Shown: one piece after another, positions 47,078 through 61,289 of the stretch
How the letters are laid out: each line of letters opens with the position of its first letter
Numbering within the stretch: the first letter of the stretch is position 1
NCBI GenBank assembly: GCA_035610365.1
Contig: CM069436.1
Location: 36,215,117 to 36,279,116, forward strand
From: Aquatica leii
Taxonomy: Eukaryota > Arthropoda > Insecta > Coleoptera > Lampyridae
Direction of reading: 5' to 3'
Length of the DNA stretch: 64,000 bases
Position numbers and translations under genes: made by a program
The notes under the pieces: model-generated
What the model saw: the letters and a program-made list of their open reading frames with translations, nothing else
What the model was told of the DNA's origin: nothing
Database searches by the model: none

Positions 47078-49699
47078 ATTTAAATCAAATTTTTTTTAAG
47101 ACAAATTTCTTTTAAATTTTGAGGATGTACTGAGATGTACGATGGATGTACTGGAATGTACTATAGATTCACTATGGATTTCGAAAGTTTTTAAGGTTTT
47201 ACCTACAAAAAACTGGAAATGTAGCCGAAAGAACGCATGTGCATTATGATTTTTTTATGTGATTTTTTATGTTTGCTTGGTGCAAGTGTAGTAAATTTCA
47301 TAACAACAAAGTTAGAAACAAAATTCATAAACCATAATATTTTATCCTCTACTAGAATTATTTTTACTTAAAGCGTTTAATTGAAGGTTTTTCAAAACAG
47401 ATTTATTACCAATGTCAGATTTAAGAACAGAATATAAAATAAAATTTCTAGCCGTAGATAAATACTTTTAGTATGAAATCTTGCATATGTAATATCTGAC
47501 ATGCTTTTTTATATATTGTTAGAAGCGGCTTTAAAATCATTTGGGTTATAAAACTAGAAAAAACTTTATAACAACTATTGTGATGTTTGCATAAATCAAC
47601 ACAATTGTAAAATTTTGTTAAAATACTAATTTAACGCACCCTTTGTTTGTTTTGTGGCTATTTTCTAAAAAAACTTAAGAGATCTTTTAACCCATAAAAT
47701 AATTCCTTTGACGTTGTCAAACGTGGTTACTTATATTACTTACACCAAGTAGCCAAATTAGAACAGTAATTAATATTTGTAACGATCTCAATGCAGTTAT
47801 AATTTTCCCGAAGATAAAGACAAAAGTTGCAAAAACACAAGAAAAAGACACATCGTTATCTTTTGATAAGCATGCATTTTCTGATACTTACAGAGAAAAT
47901 ACAGTGTAAATGCTTTGAAAGATGCTATAACAAATTTACGAAACTTGAAAACTGAGATTGATGATAACCGTAAAACTATATTTTAATACCGACAATAAAG
48001 GAAGCCTTTGTTGAAAATGTAGACAAAAAAGTAATCGATGATCAAATAGAAAACAAAAAAAAAGCAAATTAATGAATTACTAATAACGATAAATGTTGGA
48101 AACATTTTGTGTTCTGTCAATAAAATTAAAAAATGAGAAAACCAGAAAAAACGATTTGAATAATTCAGAAAGTAGTTTAGTTCTAGATCTTTGTGACATT
48201 TACTACATAGGAATTGGAAAAAAAATAAAGATTTTTAGTGAAAGTTCATTTAAAGCTAATCGGATATTGAAACCATCAGTAAATGCTAAAAAAATCATAT
48301 TTATGTTGGTTTTTAAAAAATACAAAAAAATTGTCTGCGACGTTTTATTGGAAACAATTGTTGAATTAATTTAAATCAAATAAAAAGTCGACACAATTTA
48401 ATTTTCTAATTCATATTATCTGCGATATCTACTAAAGATGATGTCGTTAATAAATATGATGACAAAAAAGTTTTCTACGCAGCACGCGTAATAAAAAGAT
48501 AATATATCAACTAACAAAACAGAACATTCATTAGAAATCAAAATTTTCATGCAGTATTCTATAATGCAGTGTTAAAACCTTTGGCAAAATTTTCAAAACA
48601 AAAAAAAACTAAACATTTTTTTTATTAAAAAAAAAGATGATATTGTTAAAGACAAAAAAATACATTTTTTACGGGTTTCTATGTTATACGTATATTTCTT
48701 GCTTGTCTTGACTTTTAATTATCACGAAGTTAGTAGGAAGATATATCTGTTGCTTATAACAGAACAAAATTTAATTTCAGATATATTTTAGGTGTTTGAT
48801 ACTTTTGTAAAAATAATAGTAATTTAAGCACCTAACGTTGAAAGTAAAGCATAGCATAACAATTGTTAACGAGACGGGAGACCGCACGGCCGATCGTTGC
48901 TTTTGAGTGAATTATGCTATCAAACTCATCAGAAATATAATGTTGGTACTGTAATCTTACAACTTTGCGTATTTTTTTTTTAAATTTCTGTTGAGTACTT
49001 TTTTAGCTGACCAAAAATATTATAAATAAAGTTCTCTCGCAACATAGCAAATTTACCCAACTATATAAATAATATGTTTAGGTTAATTTAGACGCTTTAT
49101 AAGACATCTTTACTTATTAAATTTTAAAATGTAGTAGAAGACATAAAAACAACTAATTTGCAAAACATCAGAATTTATTTTCAAAAGTATCGTAAAACTA
49201 AAAACAGACAAAAAAACAAATAAATTTATTTATAAATAACTTTATTAGTTGTAGTTGTTAAAGTTTTTATGAAATCTAAAGACACCACTTTGCTTTATTA
49301 TGTGCATTGGTAGAATCTCTTCAATATCAAAAAAATTGACAAAGCATATGTCTTCGATTGTGGAAAAAACAAATCCGTAAATTTGTTTTCTTAAAAATTT
49401 TGCTGTAGAATTATGGTTTACACATCTTCACTTGCAACTATAGCTCTAACCAAATGCTTGCAAATTTAACGACGACCAAAGGCTTTCTCGAAGTCGATTA
49501 GTCATAAAAATGTTACCTGTTATTTCTTCTTTGATTCCTTAAAGTTCATCAGTTCTAGTTTCGCGTGCGGCAGATGATAGAATATCCTTAGTAGTTACTG
49601 AGCAGCCAGGCTGAATATTCAGAATTTTGTTTTTGAATAGGTTTTTTATTAAAGGAAATTCTCTAATCTTTTAAAAACGTAAGCAACGCACTATTGATA
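47078..49699. other. AT-rich sequence, no assigned gene
   Basis: A 93-codon plus frame at 48093-48374 (starts MLETFCVLSIKLKN, contains LDLCDIYYIGIG) and coding-like scraps from about 47880 (for example LKDAITNLRNLKTEIDD) suggest an old decayed gene or element. I do not recognise the family. Confidence 0.45.
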
Positions 49700-49940
49700 T
49701 CGGTCTAAACTTCTGCGGCGTATCTTTCATTTGGTATCATTTTGTAGACTTCATAAAGGTTAAATGCATATAAACTCTCGTGGCCTTACACCCACTCTAA
49801 ATATACCTAGAAGAATTAAATTCACAGTTCATTCTAGAGTGTTCTAGTTTAATTTTAGTGAGAATTGATCTCTAAGCGTGTTTTAGTAGCCTGAAGTAGC
49901 TGACATCCAAACGCTGGGCCAATTGTGTAGTGTTCGGTGT
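49700..49940 (-). pseudogene. Possible pogo/Tigger-type transposase fragment
   Basis: On the minus strand the blocks TTQLAQRLDVSYFRLLKHA (about 49935-49880) and ELYAFNLYEVYKMIPNE (about 49790-49740, in another phase) resemble the C-terminal part of DDE_1 (pogo/Tigger/jerky) transposases. There the last catalytic region reads like THLLQPLDV..F.PLK, followed by GIYPF.P..VL..IP. Stops and shifts are frequent and the rest is missing. Confidence 0.45.
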
Positions 49941-50488
49941 CAGTAACACAAATATAAATTTGAACCTTTGACATTCCCTTATAACAATCACATTTATGTG
50001 AAATGACAAGTTTACTTTAGGTTTAGGTTTAATTTTTTTAAAATAAATATATGGATATTGAATTTATAATTAAAAAATACTAAAGAACGCATCACTTCTG
50101 GTTATACCTGAAAGGGCATCAACTTTGTTACTTCAAATGGAATGATACACTTTTTATAGATTTTTTAAATTTTACGTGGAATTTTAAAGTTATTTTATTC
50201 ATAACTGAAAGCAAAATATTTAGCTGTTTTTGAGACTTTCCACATTTGTAACATCAATTTTAAAAATTTATCTTGTTAAATTATGAAGTTTGAACTACGA
50301 TATTTGTATCACTATTAATTAAAATTATTATGTTTTAAACAACTTTTTGTAAAAGTCCAACACACATACAGAGTATTCAAAATATATAGCCAAAGTTAAC
50401 TACTCTTACATGCGTGAAACTCAAATGTTTTAAGAAAAACGTCCTGTACATATTAGAACGATTAAAAACACAATAAAGTTCTGAGTTA

Positions 50489-50759
50489 ATTGATATAATG
50501 GTTCTTTATACCCTTCTTTAACCGCTAATGAGTTATAAGGATTTGTTTAATATTAGTACAAATTTTAATTAAAACGCAGTATTTTAAGTAGTAGGCTGAC
50601 ATTTGTCACTAATATGTCAATAGATATTATTGTTTGATATAATTTAACTCAGCCTACTACTTAAAATACTGCATTTTAAATAAAATTTGTACTAATTTTA
50701 AACAATTCTTTATAACTAATGAATGGTTAAAAATGTGTATAAGGAACCATTATATCAAT
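50489..50759. mobile_element. Foldback-type MITE, 271 bp
   Basis: Two arms of roughly 115 bp form an inverted repeat: ATTGATATAATGGTTC at the left end and its complement at the right. The inner parts of the arms carry gcagtattttaagtagtagg and the complement. A loop of about 45 bp separates the arms. Arms differ at about 15 percent of positions by eye. No clear target duplication was found. Confidence 0.7.
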
Positions 50760-53700
50760 CGACGCAAAGATTTATTAGGCTTTTAACCATTTTAATATTT
50801 GAAAAAATTGCGTTCTACTAACATAAAATTTTGTCTTAAATACAAATATTTTTGCTTACATTTGTTACAAGCTTATAGGTCTTACGAACCTTGCACAGCC
50901 AACTCACACAGAGATAGGGGAGGTTCATGTAAATAATGTTTAAAGGGCGCCAGATCTTTTCTAACTAAAACTTCTGTCTCGATCAGGCAGGAGATCCAAG
51001 CTTGTAATGAACTTTAGGTTCATAATCTTTGTTACTCTGATGTTCGTATAACCACAATAAAAGAGAAAGGTATGTTACCATAAAAGAAAGATTAAATAGG
51101 TATAAAAACTTTAATTTAATAACGTAGGCTATTAACAACGAGTCTTAGAAATGTCCTTAAACAAGCCTTACTTAAATTATTTTACACCACCGACCGTTTT
51201 ACGTAGTTGTCAGTTTAACATTTTGACAGAAAATGACAGTAAAAAAAAATCGGCAGAAGGTATCAAAACCGAAATTTAATTTTAATTCAACCAATATACA
51301 GGGTATTAAATTACGAAATTTTTACACGTAACAAATTTAAGTCGACTACTTTTACGAGTTAAGTGAAAATTTTGACTTCATATGTGTCAGCACAATGACT
51401 CACGAAAGTAGAACTATACAAATTAAGAAACAAATTACCAAAAAAATCTAACAAAAATAGACAAAACTGCAACACAGCTGATTTATATTTGGTAACAATT
51501 ATATTTATTATTGAACTTTCATTTTGAAAAAAAAAGGAAAAGCTTATGGAGTTAGTTGTAAAATAGAAAGATGTCAAAAAAATGTTTGGTGTTGATGAAG
51601 ACAATAACGTAAAAATTTAATTAAGCAAAGTAAATAATATTGTCATCAATATTCTTCAGCAATTTAAGAAAACTAAATTATTTTGAAACGTATTTTTGCA
51701 AAACACTATTTAAGAAATTTCAAATTATTAAACAAATTTTGATTATTTGTAATTTCCAGTTCTGACAACTTAAGTTTACTATTAGATAAAGTTAAGTAAA
51801 ACTGGTTTCAAAAAACTCAATTTTGAACTAAAAAACTTTGTCTAAATAAAATCTGCCTTCGTTTTTATTTAGCTTATGTTAGTAAAACCGCCCGGTATTG
51901 AAATAAAGGTTTATAGTCAATTTGAATTATTTGAATTTAAAAAAAATGTTTATACATTGATTTGTTTTTACTTTTTGCTCTGGTAGCATTTTGTGTAGAT
52001 GAGCACTGTTTGGTTTAAAGCTTTAAAACCATTCTCTTTACAGCGAAGATTAAAATTTAATTTTTTATTTGCTTTATCCAAAAAACATAGCTAAGAAAAC
52101 AATTTTTTGGAAAAATAAATGCATTTTACAATAAATTTTAGAAATTTAAGATACAAATTTTTGAATACAGAAAAATTGCTGCACTTGCAAAAAAAATCGA
52201 TCCAGCTGCGTCGTCAATGTTTTCGTTAATCTTGTTAATTTTTTTGTAATTTAAGACAAGATTTCTTTGACATTTATTAGATGTTTCGAAATCATTTCTT
52301 TTTGGTTGTGTCGTCATATTTTTTCAAATGCAACATCTCTTATTTCATACAGATTATTTCAATTTAAAATCATACTTCCGTTAATAGTAGTACCCAAGTT
52401 TGAATAAATACTAAGATAGTTTATAGACAAAACTAATAAATTAATTTTGTAGACAGTATTACAAAATTATGTTTGATTTTTTAATGTAGGATAAATAAAT
52501 ACAATTTTAGGTATTAATAGATGTTTTATAACATTTACTACTTTTTACCGTATAATTTTTCTGTAATCAAAAATTATTTAATTTTAATTATTAAAGTTTT
52601 ATATTTTTTGTATCAAATAATAATTATTTCTAAAATTTAAATGTATTTTTTTTCATAAAGTTTTGTTTACTTAACAGCAGAAACAAAAATTGTCATCTAT
52701 ACAAAGAATTAGCAATAATAATTTTTATATAATTTAAATAATTTTTCAAACGGTTAATATTAATTTACTCAATAAAAAATATTGCATGAATATTTTTTTT
52801 GTGTAGGTATGATATTTTTATTTAAACACTACTGGAATTAGTAACAAAAGCTACCCTCAGCGAAAACGTAAATAAATTTGCAGTGACAGCGTCGTGTAAC
52901 ATTTTATCATTTAAATAGCAATGAACTATGCTACACATACTGCATAATAAGTATGGCATTTACTATAGGCTTCAGTGTAGATTTGATTTTGTAGCTTGTT
53001 CAAATTTAAAAATAACGTAGAAATATATAAATAATTCAAGGATAAAATTGTTAAATAATTTCCATTTTATATTAAATAAATTAATCGTTTTAATATAATA
53101 ATTTAAGTAATTACTATATATAGTTTACATAAACAGATACTTTAAAATATGTTGCCTAAACCAAACATTTATTTTAATTTCTAACCTTTTTTCAAAATTT
53201 TTTAATTGGATACGCAAACCAAGTGTTAAAATTTGACGTCAATTTCTTTTAGTAACATTAACCAATATTTGTAAATATTTCATCAAAAAATAGATTTAAC
53301 ATTGGTTTTAAAATTTATCATTTTATTTCGTTTAAAATGTAAAATTAACAATATAAACATTTTGAAATCATTTGCAATTTTTAATTTTTTTATTTAAAAA
53401 AGAATGACTTAATTAAACATTTTAACAAAATTTGAATAAACGAATTGATTTTGCACTAATATTAAAGTAATAAAATAATATTTGTTCAAAAATTTCAATT
53501 AAAACAAAGTTAGTTTAGAATTATTTGTTCTAATAGTATTTGACGATGAAATCGGATTTAACAAGAACCCTTTAGAAACAGCTTTGTATATATGTACATA
53601 AGATTACAAAATTAATTAATCACAGGTCAGTTTGAAGTGAAGTTTAATTGTTTACTAAACAGTTATAACTTCTAAAATAAGCCTATTACTATAATTTGAT

Positions 53701-55598
53701 TAAAACTTTAACATAATCACGGTCTCTAGAGACAATAAAATGTAAATCAGCTGTTAAATATTATTATAAATGTATATATCAAAACTAAATTGTATTAAAT
53801 AGTTGCAATACAAATAAATTTGAATTATTTAAATACTTATGATTATTGTTAAGTTATTTAAAAAATTGTTAAAAACTAAATTATTTTGGTTTATCTAGAT
53901 AACATTATTATTTTAAACAAATTTATATTGCTGTACAATTTTTTAAACTTACAAAGGTTTACTTTTTTTAAAAGTATTTTTTCCGATTCTATTTAAAAGA
54001 ATGTGTCAAAATAAAATTTACAAATTTATTCAAACTTTCTTCTACAAAATCATATAATTATATTTTTATTTTAACGTTTTGTTTTTGCAATTATTATCTA
54101 CTTAGGTTTTTTAAATAATCAAATTTTTTTATAAAATCTACTTTTTATTCAAATTTTAACAACATATTGTTTAAATAATTTGTATGGATTTGTTACTTAG
54201 TGTAACTTACTGTTAGTTTTAAATATAGTAATTGTTTTTAGTTGTACTGTATAGTAAAATTAGAAGAATTTATTTAAAACGTGTTGGTTTTTATTTTACA
54301 TTATCTACAATAATATGTAAAAAAATAATAACAAAACATTATTAACGTATAAACAATTTAAAAATAAAAAACTGTAAATAAAAATATAATTTTATTTATC
54401 GCAAAACATTTTATTACACAAAATTATTTATTACTTTCAAACATTAGATTTTTATTCTTCTAACATCAAAAACACCAGTAAACAATTTTTTTACGTGTCT
54501 CAAATTTTAGCATTTAATTTAATTGTATTAAACAAAATGTATACAAACTTGTTAAAAAATCTTTAAAAACAAAATAGAATTTTGTTAAACACCTGTAATT
54601 TTTTTTAATAAAAAATGTATACAGTATATAAAAACGTTACTTATAATCATAGAAAAGTTGAATAAACTAAAATACACTTTTAAACAAATATAAATTAATG
54701 TTTATTTAAAACAAAGTGTTAAAAAAAATTATTTTAGTTTTGATTACTAGGTAAGAGATTTAATTAAAAGTTTTTATTAGGAATACATTTGAATAAAAAA
54801 AATTCAATATTAATTATAAAAAAAACATTATTTTTTTAATAATTAATTAATTATTTTAAAAAACAAACTTGCAGTCACTCAATTTGTTTTATTTATTTTG
54901 TTAGTTTTTAGAATGTAATTGACATGTTTTTATTTAATAACTTAATAACAGGTGTAATTTTAACATATAAAATGTAATCATAATTTTATTACAATATTTT
55001 TTTTATATTACATAGTACACAATTTTCTTGTAAAATATATTTTGAGTTTAAAATACACTTTAAATCAAAATCGTATGTTTTTATTTGTCACATTGGTGCG
55101 TATCATAAAACTTTGCAATATTAACGTAAAAACGATTTGACGTGCGGTATGTGTTATTGAACGATTCCGTTTGATTTTCTTTGTGTTCTGTTTCGTACAT
55201 GCTTTAGAATTTATATAGGTTTGTATGTAGTACAATCTGATTTCTGTGCACAAAAATATATATGTACACACAATGTCTTAGCTCCAACAAATTTTATTTA
55301 TAAAACAATTTATTTAATCTTGTATTCTTTTAAACTTAACTTTACATATAATAAAAATAATTTAATCTATTTGCATAAAATTTAATTAAATATTTTGTCA
55401 TTTATTTTAATAGTTTTTTTTGAATTTTTTTTAAATCTTCAAAATTAGCATATAATCGCGATAAAATTTTAAGAGATTTTTTTGCGTACGCCAATAAAGG
55501 TTCCTGACTATTAAAAAATGAATACAAATAATTTTTTTATAAATAATATTTGTTGTTAAAGTTGTAGTAAGTAAGTGAAGTTGTTTGTCGAGTCAATT
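50760..55598. other. AT-rich sequence with no recognisable gene
   Basis: A possible terminal repeat of another TA-type element (tatacagggtattaaattac at about 51295) has no partner that I could find. Between 50880 and 51060 the G+C content is higher, without a recognisable family. Nothing else is seen. Confidence 0.5.
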
Positions 55599-56335
55599 AT
55601 GCCATCCAAACGAAAAGACACTAGTCAATCTACTGCTCAAGCAAACCGACCAGCAAGTAAATCTAAAAACTGTTCGATGACATATTGCTTAAGCCCGTTT
55701 TTCTAACACTAATTTTTAATAAAAAAGAATTGTAAGCCCTTTTGACGTGATGCATTGGTTTTCATTGAAGATATATGTTTGGCAATTGCTACTAAAGAAT
55801 TGAGACGGCCACGGCTTTGACGTTTCGATCAGCCGACAATCTTTTGATTGTAATTTGCAACAGTAGAGTTTGACGACAATAAATTGGGTTCATTTATTAA
55901 ACATAATTTTCAAAAATTTATTTAAGAAAAACGCCTACCGTATAACAAAATGGAAGAATTTACTTTCTAGATGCGTCCGGAGACACAAACGTCAAATTTT
56001 TTTGTACTTAACTTATTTTAGCAACAACACTATCACAAGAAAGTATTGTGTCATCTGTAATTACGGCAACCCGTTTAGATAATAGTCTAACTACGCATTC
56101 GAGCTGTTATACTACGGTCAACACCCACTGATGAACTGATGCATGTTTCCAACCGTGTATTTTATGGCGACATGTTCAGAAATTGATTTCGAGTACCAAT
56201 ATGCATGTGAAAATATAACATAATGATTGTTTTGCTTTACAATTACTTCAAATTAAGAATGGGAAAATGCTACTAGATAAATGCAAACAATGCATCGCAT
56301 TGCCAACAAGCTTTTGATCAAACAAATACACAAAT
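55599..56335 (+). mobile_element. Second Helitron remnant
   Basis: At 55599 an ATG opens MPSKRKDTSQSTAQANR, like the conserved N-terminus of insect Helitron replicase-helicases. The frame ends after about 25 codons. Helicase blocks reappear at 56104-56320: AVILRSTPTDE, then in another phase ACFQPCILWRHVQKLISSTN, then LLQIKNGKMLLDK and CIALPTSF. The same helicase segment starts at about 11083 in the first Helitron (PVILRSTPAD). The N-terminus and this helicase part are about 400 bp apart here instead of several kb, so most of the gene, including Rep, has been deleted. Confidence 0.7.
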
Positions 56336-59300
56336 CTGAAAATAATATGTTGGCACTAAAGTCAGAGTTTATATAAGCTTTTTGTAGATGCTATCACTCA
56401 CGTCGCAGTTCAAAATCAACGTCCAATCACTGTTGAACTCGTTCAGCCTGATAAGGGGACAAAGAATAACTTCTTAAAACACTGTGTACTATACTATGGG
56501 ACATGTTAACTTTGTGATCTATTTCTCTAGTACTTTTTTGTGACTAATCTTTTACAATTTGAAATACCTGTACATCCATTAAAGAAAAACAAATATTAAA
56601 GTTTTGATTTTATTGAACAAATGTGTTCTTCTTTGGCTGTTATTTTATGGGGCGGTCTTTATCGACCACTCTTTTTGTAGGTAGCAAAAGCACCTCTAAT
56701 TTCTCTGTCCTTGCACACCCGCCAAAATAAAATTTATAGAAGACAATTGTGTATTAAGATATTGCTGAAAACACAATATACGTGTGGAGGTTATATTATA
56801 ATTACACCCACCGCATTTGCATTTATTTATCTAATTTATTTTATTAGCAATTTCTTTTGTAAATGATTAAAAATTAAAGAAAACAATAATCAACACAATA
56901 CATTAATACATTTTACGGATTTTATTGCATTTACCCACTATTTTCAGCGTAGTTACAATTAACAGTCAATTTCCATTTGTTTAGGTAGTCAGGACCGGCT
57001 TGAAAACTTTAATTGCAAATATCTCAAAAGTGGGCTACTTTAAAACAAAGCTTTAAAGAAATAATTTTTATTTACGGCTCAAAGAAACTACTCTTTGAGT
57101 TTGTAGTTGTATTTCAGATACACTCTGTATAATAAAAAAATCTAGTTGTAAAATTTTATACTTTGAGAAAATTATTTAGTTAAATAAGTATGAGTCGTGC
57201 AATTACAGTAAATTCTAATTTTTAAGTTTTTTACAAAGATGTGTATGTTATTAACCTACTTCAGAAATTAATATAATTAATAAATAAGCCATTTTTATTA
57301 TTTTTAATAATAAAAAAATTCAATTTTATTACTGTATGTAATTACGTAATTTTTATGCCTAACTAAAATGTATTTTATAAAAAATTATACTTTCTATTAA
57401 CTAAACGGTTGTCACTTTTTGACAAGTTATTTTATTAGTACATATATAAAAAATTCAAGTCACGATATTAAATTTTTGATTAGGAATTTTATTAGATAGT
57501 TGAAATCGGTTAGAATACATTGCATGTCAAATTCAATTTCTATTTCAACATTTGTTACTGCAGTTGCTACTATAAAACCAATATTATTTCTATGCGTCCT
57601 TACCACTTGTTTTGAAGGATTTCTAATTTATTTAATATAAAAAAATTGGTTTATATTTTTATTTATTAACACGAAGCCAACACAAATAAATTAGTTTGAA
57701 TCAGTAACAGTAACATTAGCATGATTTTTAAACATACATTTATTATTAAATTTTATGTTGATTTTACTTTACTGTAAATTAATAATAAATAAAAATTACA
57801 ATTTAGAAAGCATGTAACGTTTCTGCCAATTAAAACTAATATCGAGTAACAGTGTACAGACAGAAAAAAGCATCGTTATCTTACCAATTAAAGAAAATGA
57901 GTATTATTTAGTATCTTAACTTAGGATTCAAAAAGTTCGTAGCTATAAAAAACTATTATTTAAATTATATTAATTAAATTGAACTATTAACTAACTACTG
58001 TACGCAATTAAAAAATTTGCTTCTAAAGCTCAATAATAAAATTTCAACAAAAAAAATATGTTACTATTAACTGAAAAAGTTTTAATATTTATTATTATTT
58101 AACTACAAATACATTCTAAACTATTTAAAATTAAACTTTAAAATGAAAACACATTATGTCTATCTATTTATATTCTCTTGTTATTAGGTTGCAAAATAGA
58201 TGCCATTACTTTGTTAACTCAACAGTTTTAATGGATTAGTTTACTATAAATTTAAACGTAAATTACAAGTAGTTTATTTAAACAAGCAAATTAATAAACA
58301 GATGTCTGATTTTTGCAATTTTTTACGGGAAGGCAATTAATACACCAACCAATAATAGTTTATACATTAGTTAAAAAAATAAATATATATAAATAAAATA
58401 GAAAAAAAAACGTTATTAAATAAACTTTGACATTGATAACATAAGTGATGTTTAAATTTTTAATAGAAAATGGTAGTACCTTTTATTTATTCATAAAAAC
58501 AATAACAAAAAAAAACGAATTAAAGATATATTTAATATAATGTTTTTGATATTGTTTATATCTTTTTAAAACTTTTAAATTTAAAGAAAAAATATTAAAT
58601 TAAAAACACAATTTTTACCTTAAAAATTAGACAAAGTAAAAATTAGATTTTACACAGATAAGGTCGAACTAGTGCCAAACTGCAACTTAAAACTAAATAT
58701 CAAATTTACGAAATTACTATAGTAGTTTATATTATTATAACAATTTTAAAACACGACGCACTTTTTTTTAAATATTATTAGTTTTTAAAAACGCTTTAAT
58801 ATTTAGTAATTATTGTATTAAAAAACACATGGATAAGTATTTTATTTATTTAGTTCTATTTTTAAAAATCTAACAATTTAAACAATTTGCTGTATTTATA
58901 CGCTAACAAAAAAAAATATATACAAATAAAAGTTTTAAAAAGAAATTTAACAAAAAATGTATCAAACGCAGTAGCTCAGCTATTTTATTTTAAATCTTTT
59001 ATCACCAAACGCTGTAGGCGAACAACTGTAAATGCATTGAACAACAACCTCAATTTAAACTAAAGCTAGTCACGCAATATGATTTATTTTAAACTATCTT
59101 AAATAATATATAATTTTTCTACCGTAAAAAAAGAAAGAATTCTCCAAACATCAATATACGGTCTAACAAGTACGTCGTCAGTGTAACCTTTTTAAATACG
59201 TTAGTCAGTAATGTTTAACTATTACAAATGAACAAACAAATTACATAATAATTTTAATTTAATTCTGTTATAAAAATTCAGAAAAACAATAAACTGTGTG

Positions 59301-61289
59301 TAATTAGTTACTAATGTTTTTATCATAAAATGAACAAAGTTTTGTATACACCAAATTAATTTTAAACTTTTAATTAAATTTTAACCAGGTAAACTATTGC
59401 TGCAAGGACTAACAAAATTTAATCGATAATACATAGAAGAGCAATGCTGTAAGTCTTGTAATTCTACAAGTTGAAAAGCTAATACGAATTGGCTTAGAAC
59501 CGTAATACAATTTTACAATAAAGTATTCAATTTTAAACGAGTCTTCTTTTTCTTGCTCTTTGAAACTACCAAGCGTAATCTTTATACCAATAAAATCATT
59601 TTCTCATTAATTTAATCATATACTAAAAAAAATTATTATTCTTTGTAATTAATTTATTGCGAAATTATAAGTAAATATTTTTCGAAACTTTGTATAATTA
59701 TTTATGTTTTACTAGTTTAACATAAAAAATAGATTTTGAGAAATATTATCATTATAGTTATTTTTACTTTAAATCTTTGTTTTTTCATAGAAACGACAAA
59801 ATAAACTAACCGTACAACATTTACATCAAACGATTAAATACAACAGTAAAAAGATTAATAAAAACATACAATTTGTTTTGTTATTTTATGTTTATGTACA
59901 TTATTTACAACGTGGTAATTGCACAATTAAAAACAGATTTATCAGCAAAAAACGTAAAAATAAATAAGTTTTATGTTAAAGAATTTTTTCAACGAACTTT
60001 AAGTACACATTCTGAAACAGCTTGGAACACAAAAATTTATGTTGTTTAAAACTGAGATAAAACTAACAGCAGTAGATTAACTTTTACAACGTTTTCTCTT
60101 GAGAACAGTTATTTTTTTATCAACAAAGAAATGTATTTGATTTTTAATAAAAGTATTTAATTTATAATTAAAAATGTTATTGATTTTAAGTTTAACTTAT
60201 GTAACAAACTATGTTGCATTTTTTATAATTGTAATTCTTGTAAAACATTTTTTATTAATTTTTATTTAAACACTGTAGAAATAGTACTTTACTTTAAGTT
60301 TCAACATTAAAATAATATTTATTTTACTGTTAGTAACTTTAACCTTTATAACATCAACAAGAGTATAATGTATGGTTTGCTAAAATGTGAACATAGCTTG
60401 TGAAGAATTATTTTTAGTTTAGTACTAAACATTTTGTTTTGTATTTTTGTATTTACAAAATTTTGTAATCTTAAAATGTGAGTTTTATTAGTCAAATTAT
60501 AAACACGTTTTGTAATTTTTTTGACATTGCCACTTTTGAAACAAGTTAAATCGGTCAGCTTTTGCATAGCTGTTCTATCTATTTGTCACTATTATAAAAT
60601 ACAGTTTTATATAATTAAAAAAATTGTTTATAATGTTTTAAAAACCATTTTTTTCGTATTTGTTAACGTCAACAAAAATGATTGTTAGTTTGATAAAACA
60701 AACAACACAAAGTATAAACAAATAAGTATGTTTATTATAAGCCGCAGTGATATTATAAAATCAGTTTTTTAGACTAAAACTATGTTAAATAATTTTATCA
60801 ATATTACACCTCTAGGTAATTTTAAATACGTATTTTATGTATGTTTAATTATTTAAGTGTAAACAAACCTTTTCCACATAAAACAAATTCAAAAATGTGT
60901 TTATAAACAATATATTTGAAATTATAACTTATGTTTAACTAACTAATGTTTAAACAAAGGGCTTTGTACATATGTATACTTTTCTGTTTAGTTAGGTTAA
61001 CGTGGTTGAGAAAAAAACATGTAGTGTGTTTTCACAATTTACATTTATAATTAATTTTGTTAACAAATATAACATCATTTTGTTAAAAAAAAATTACAAT
61101 TAATATCTGGCTGTTAAGAAACAAATAATTTGATTTCTGTTATTTTTATTATTTACTTTTAAATGTCGCACTGTACTAACAGCAATGTTTACATTTCTTA
61201 GTATTATTTAGTAAAAATAATTGCAGATACTGATTGAATCTATTTAACAAAAATTATTGGGTACAATACTCTTTATCAATTGCATGAAG
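56336..61289. other. AT-rich sequence with no recognisable gene
   Basis: A hairpin (ctcaaagaaactactctttgag, about 57077) next to atacactctgtataat (about 57118) may be the end of a small TA-type element. Everything else is low-complexity A/T sequence. Confidence 0.5.

Noticed and set aside
51291..51320. A second copy of the CAGGG-ended TA element starting at tatacagggtatta
   Set aside because: No partner terminus could be found, and the internal sequence does not match 9214-9913.
57070..57135. Small mariner-type element ending atacactctgtata
   Set aside because: Only one end is visible, so boundaries cannot be supported.
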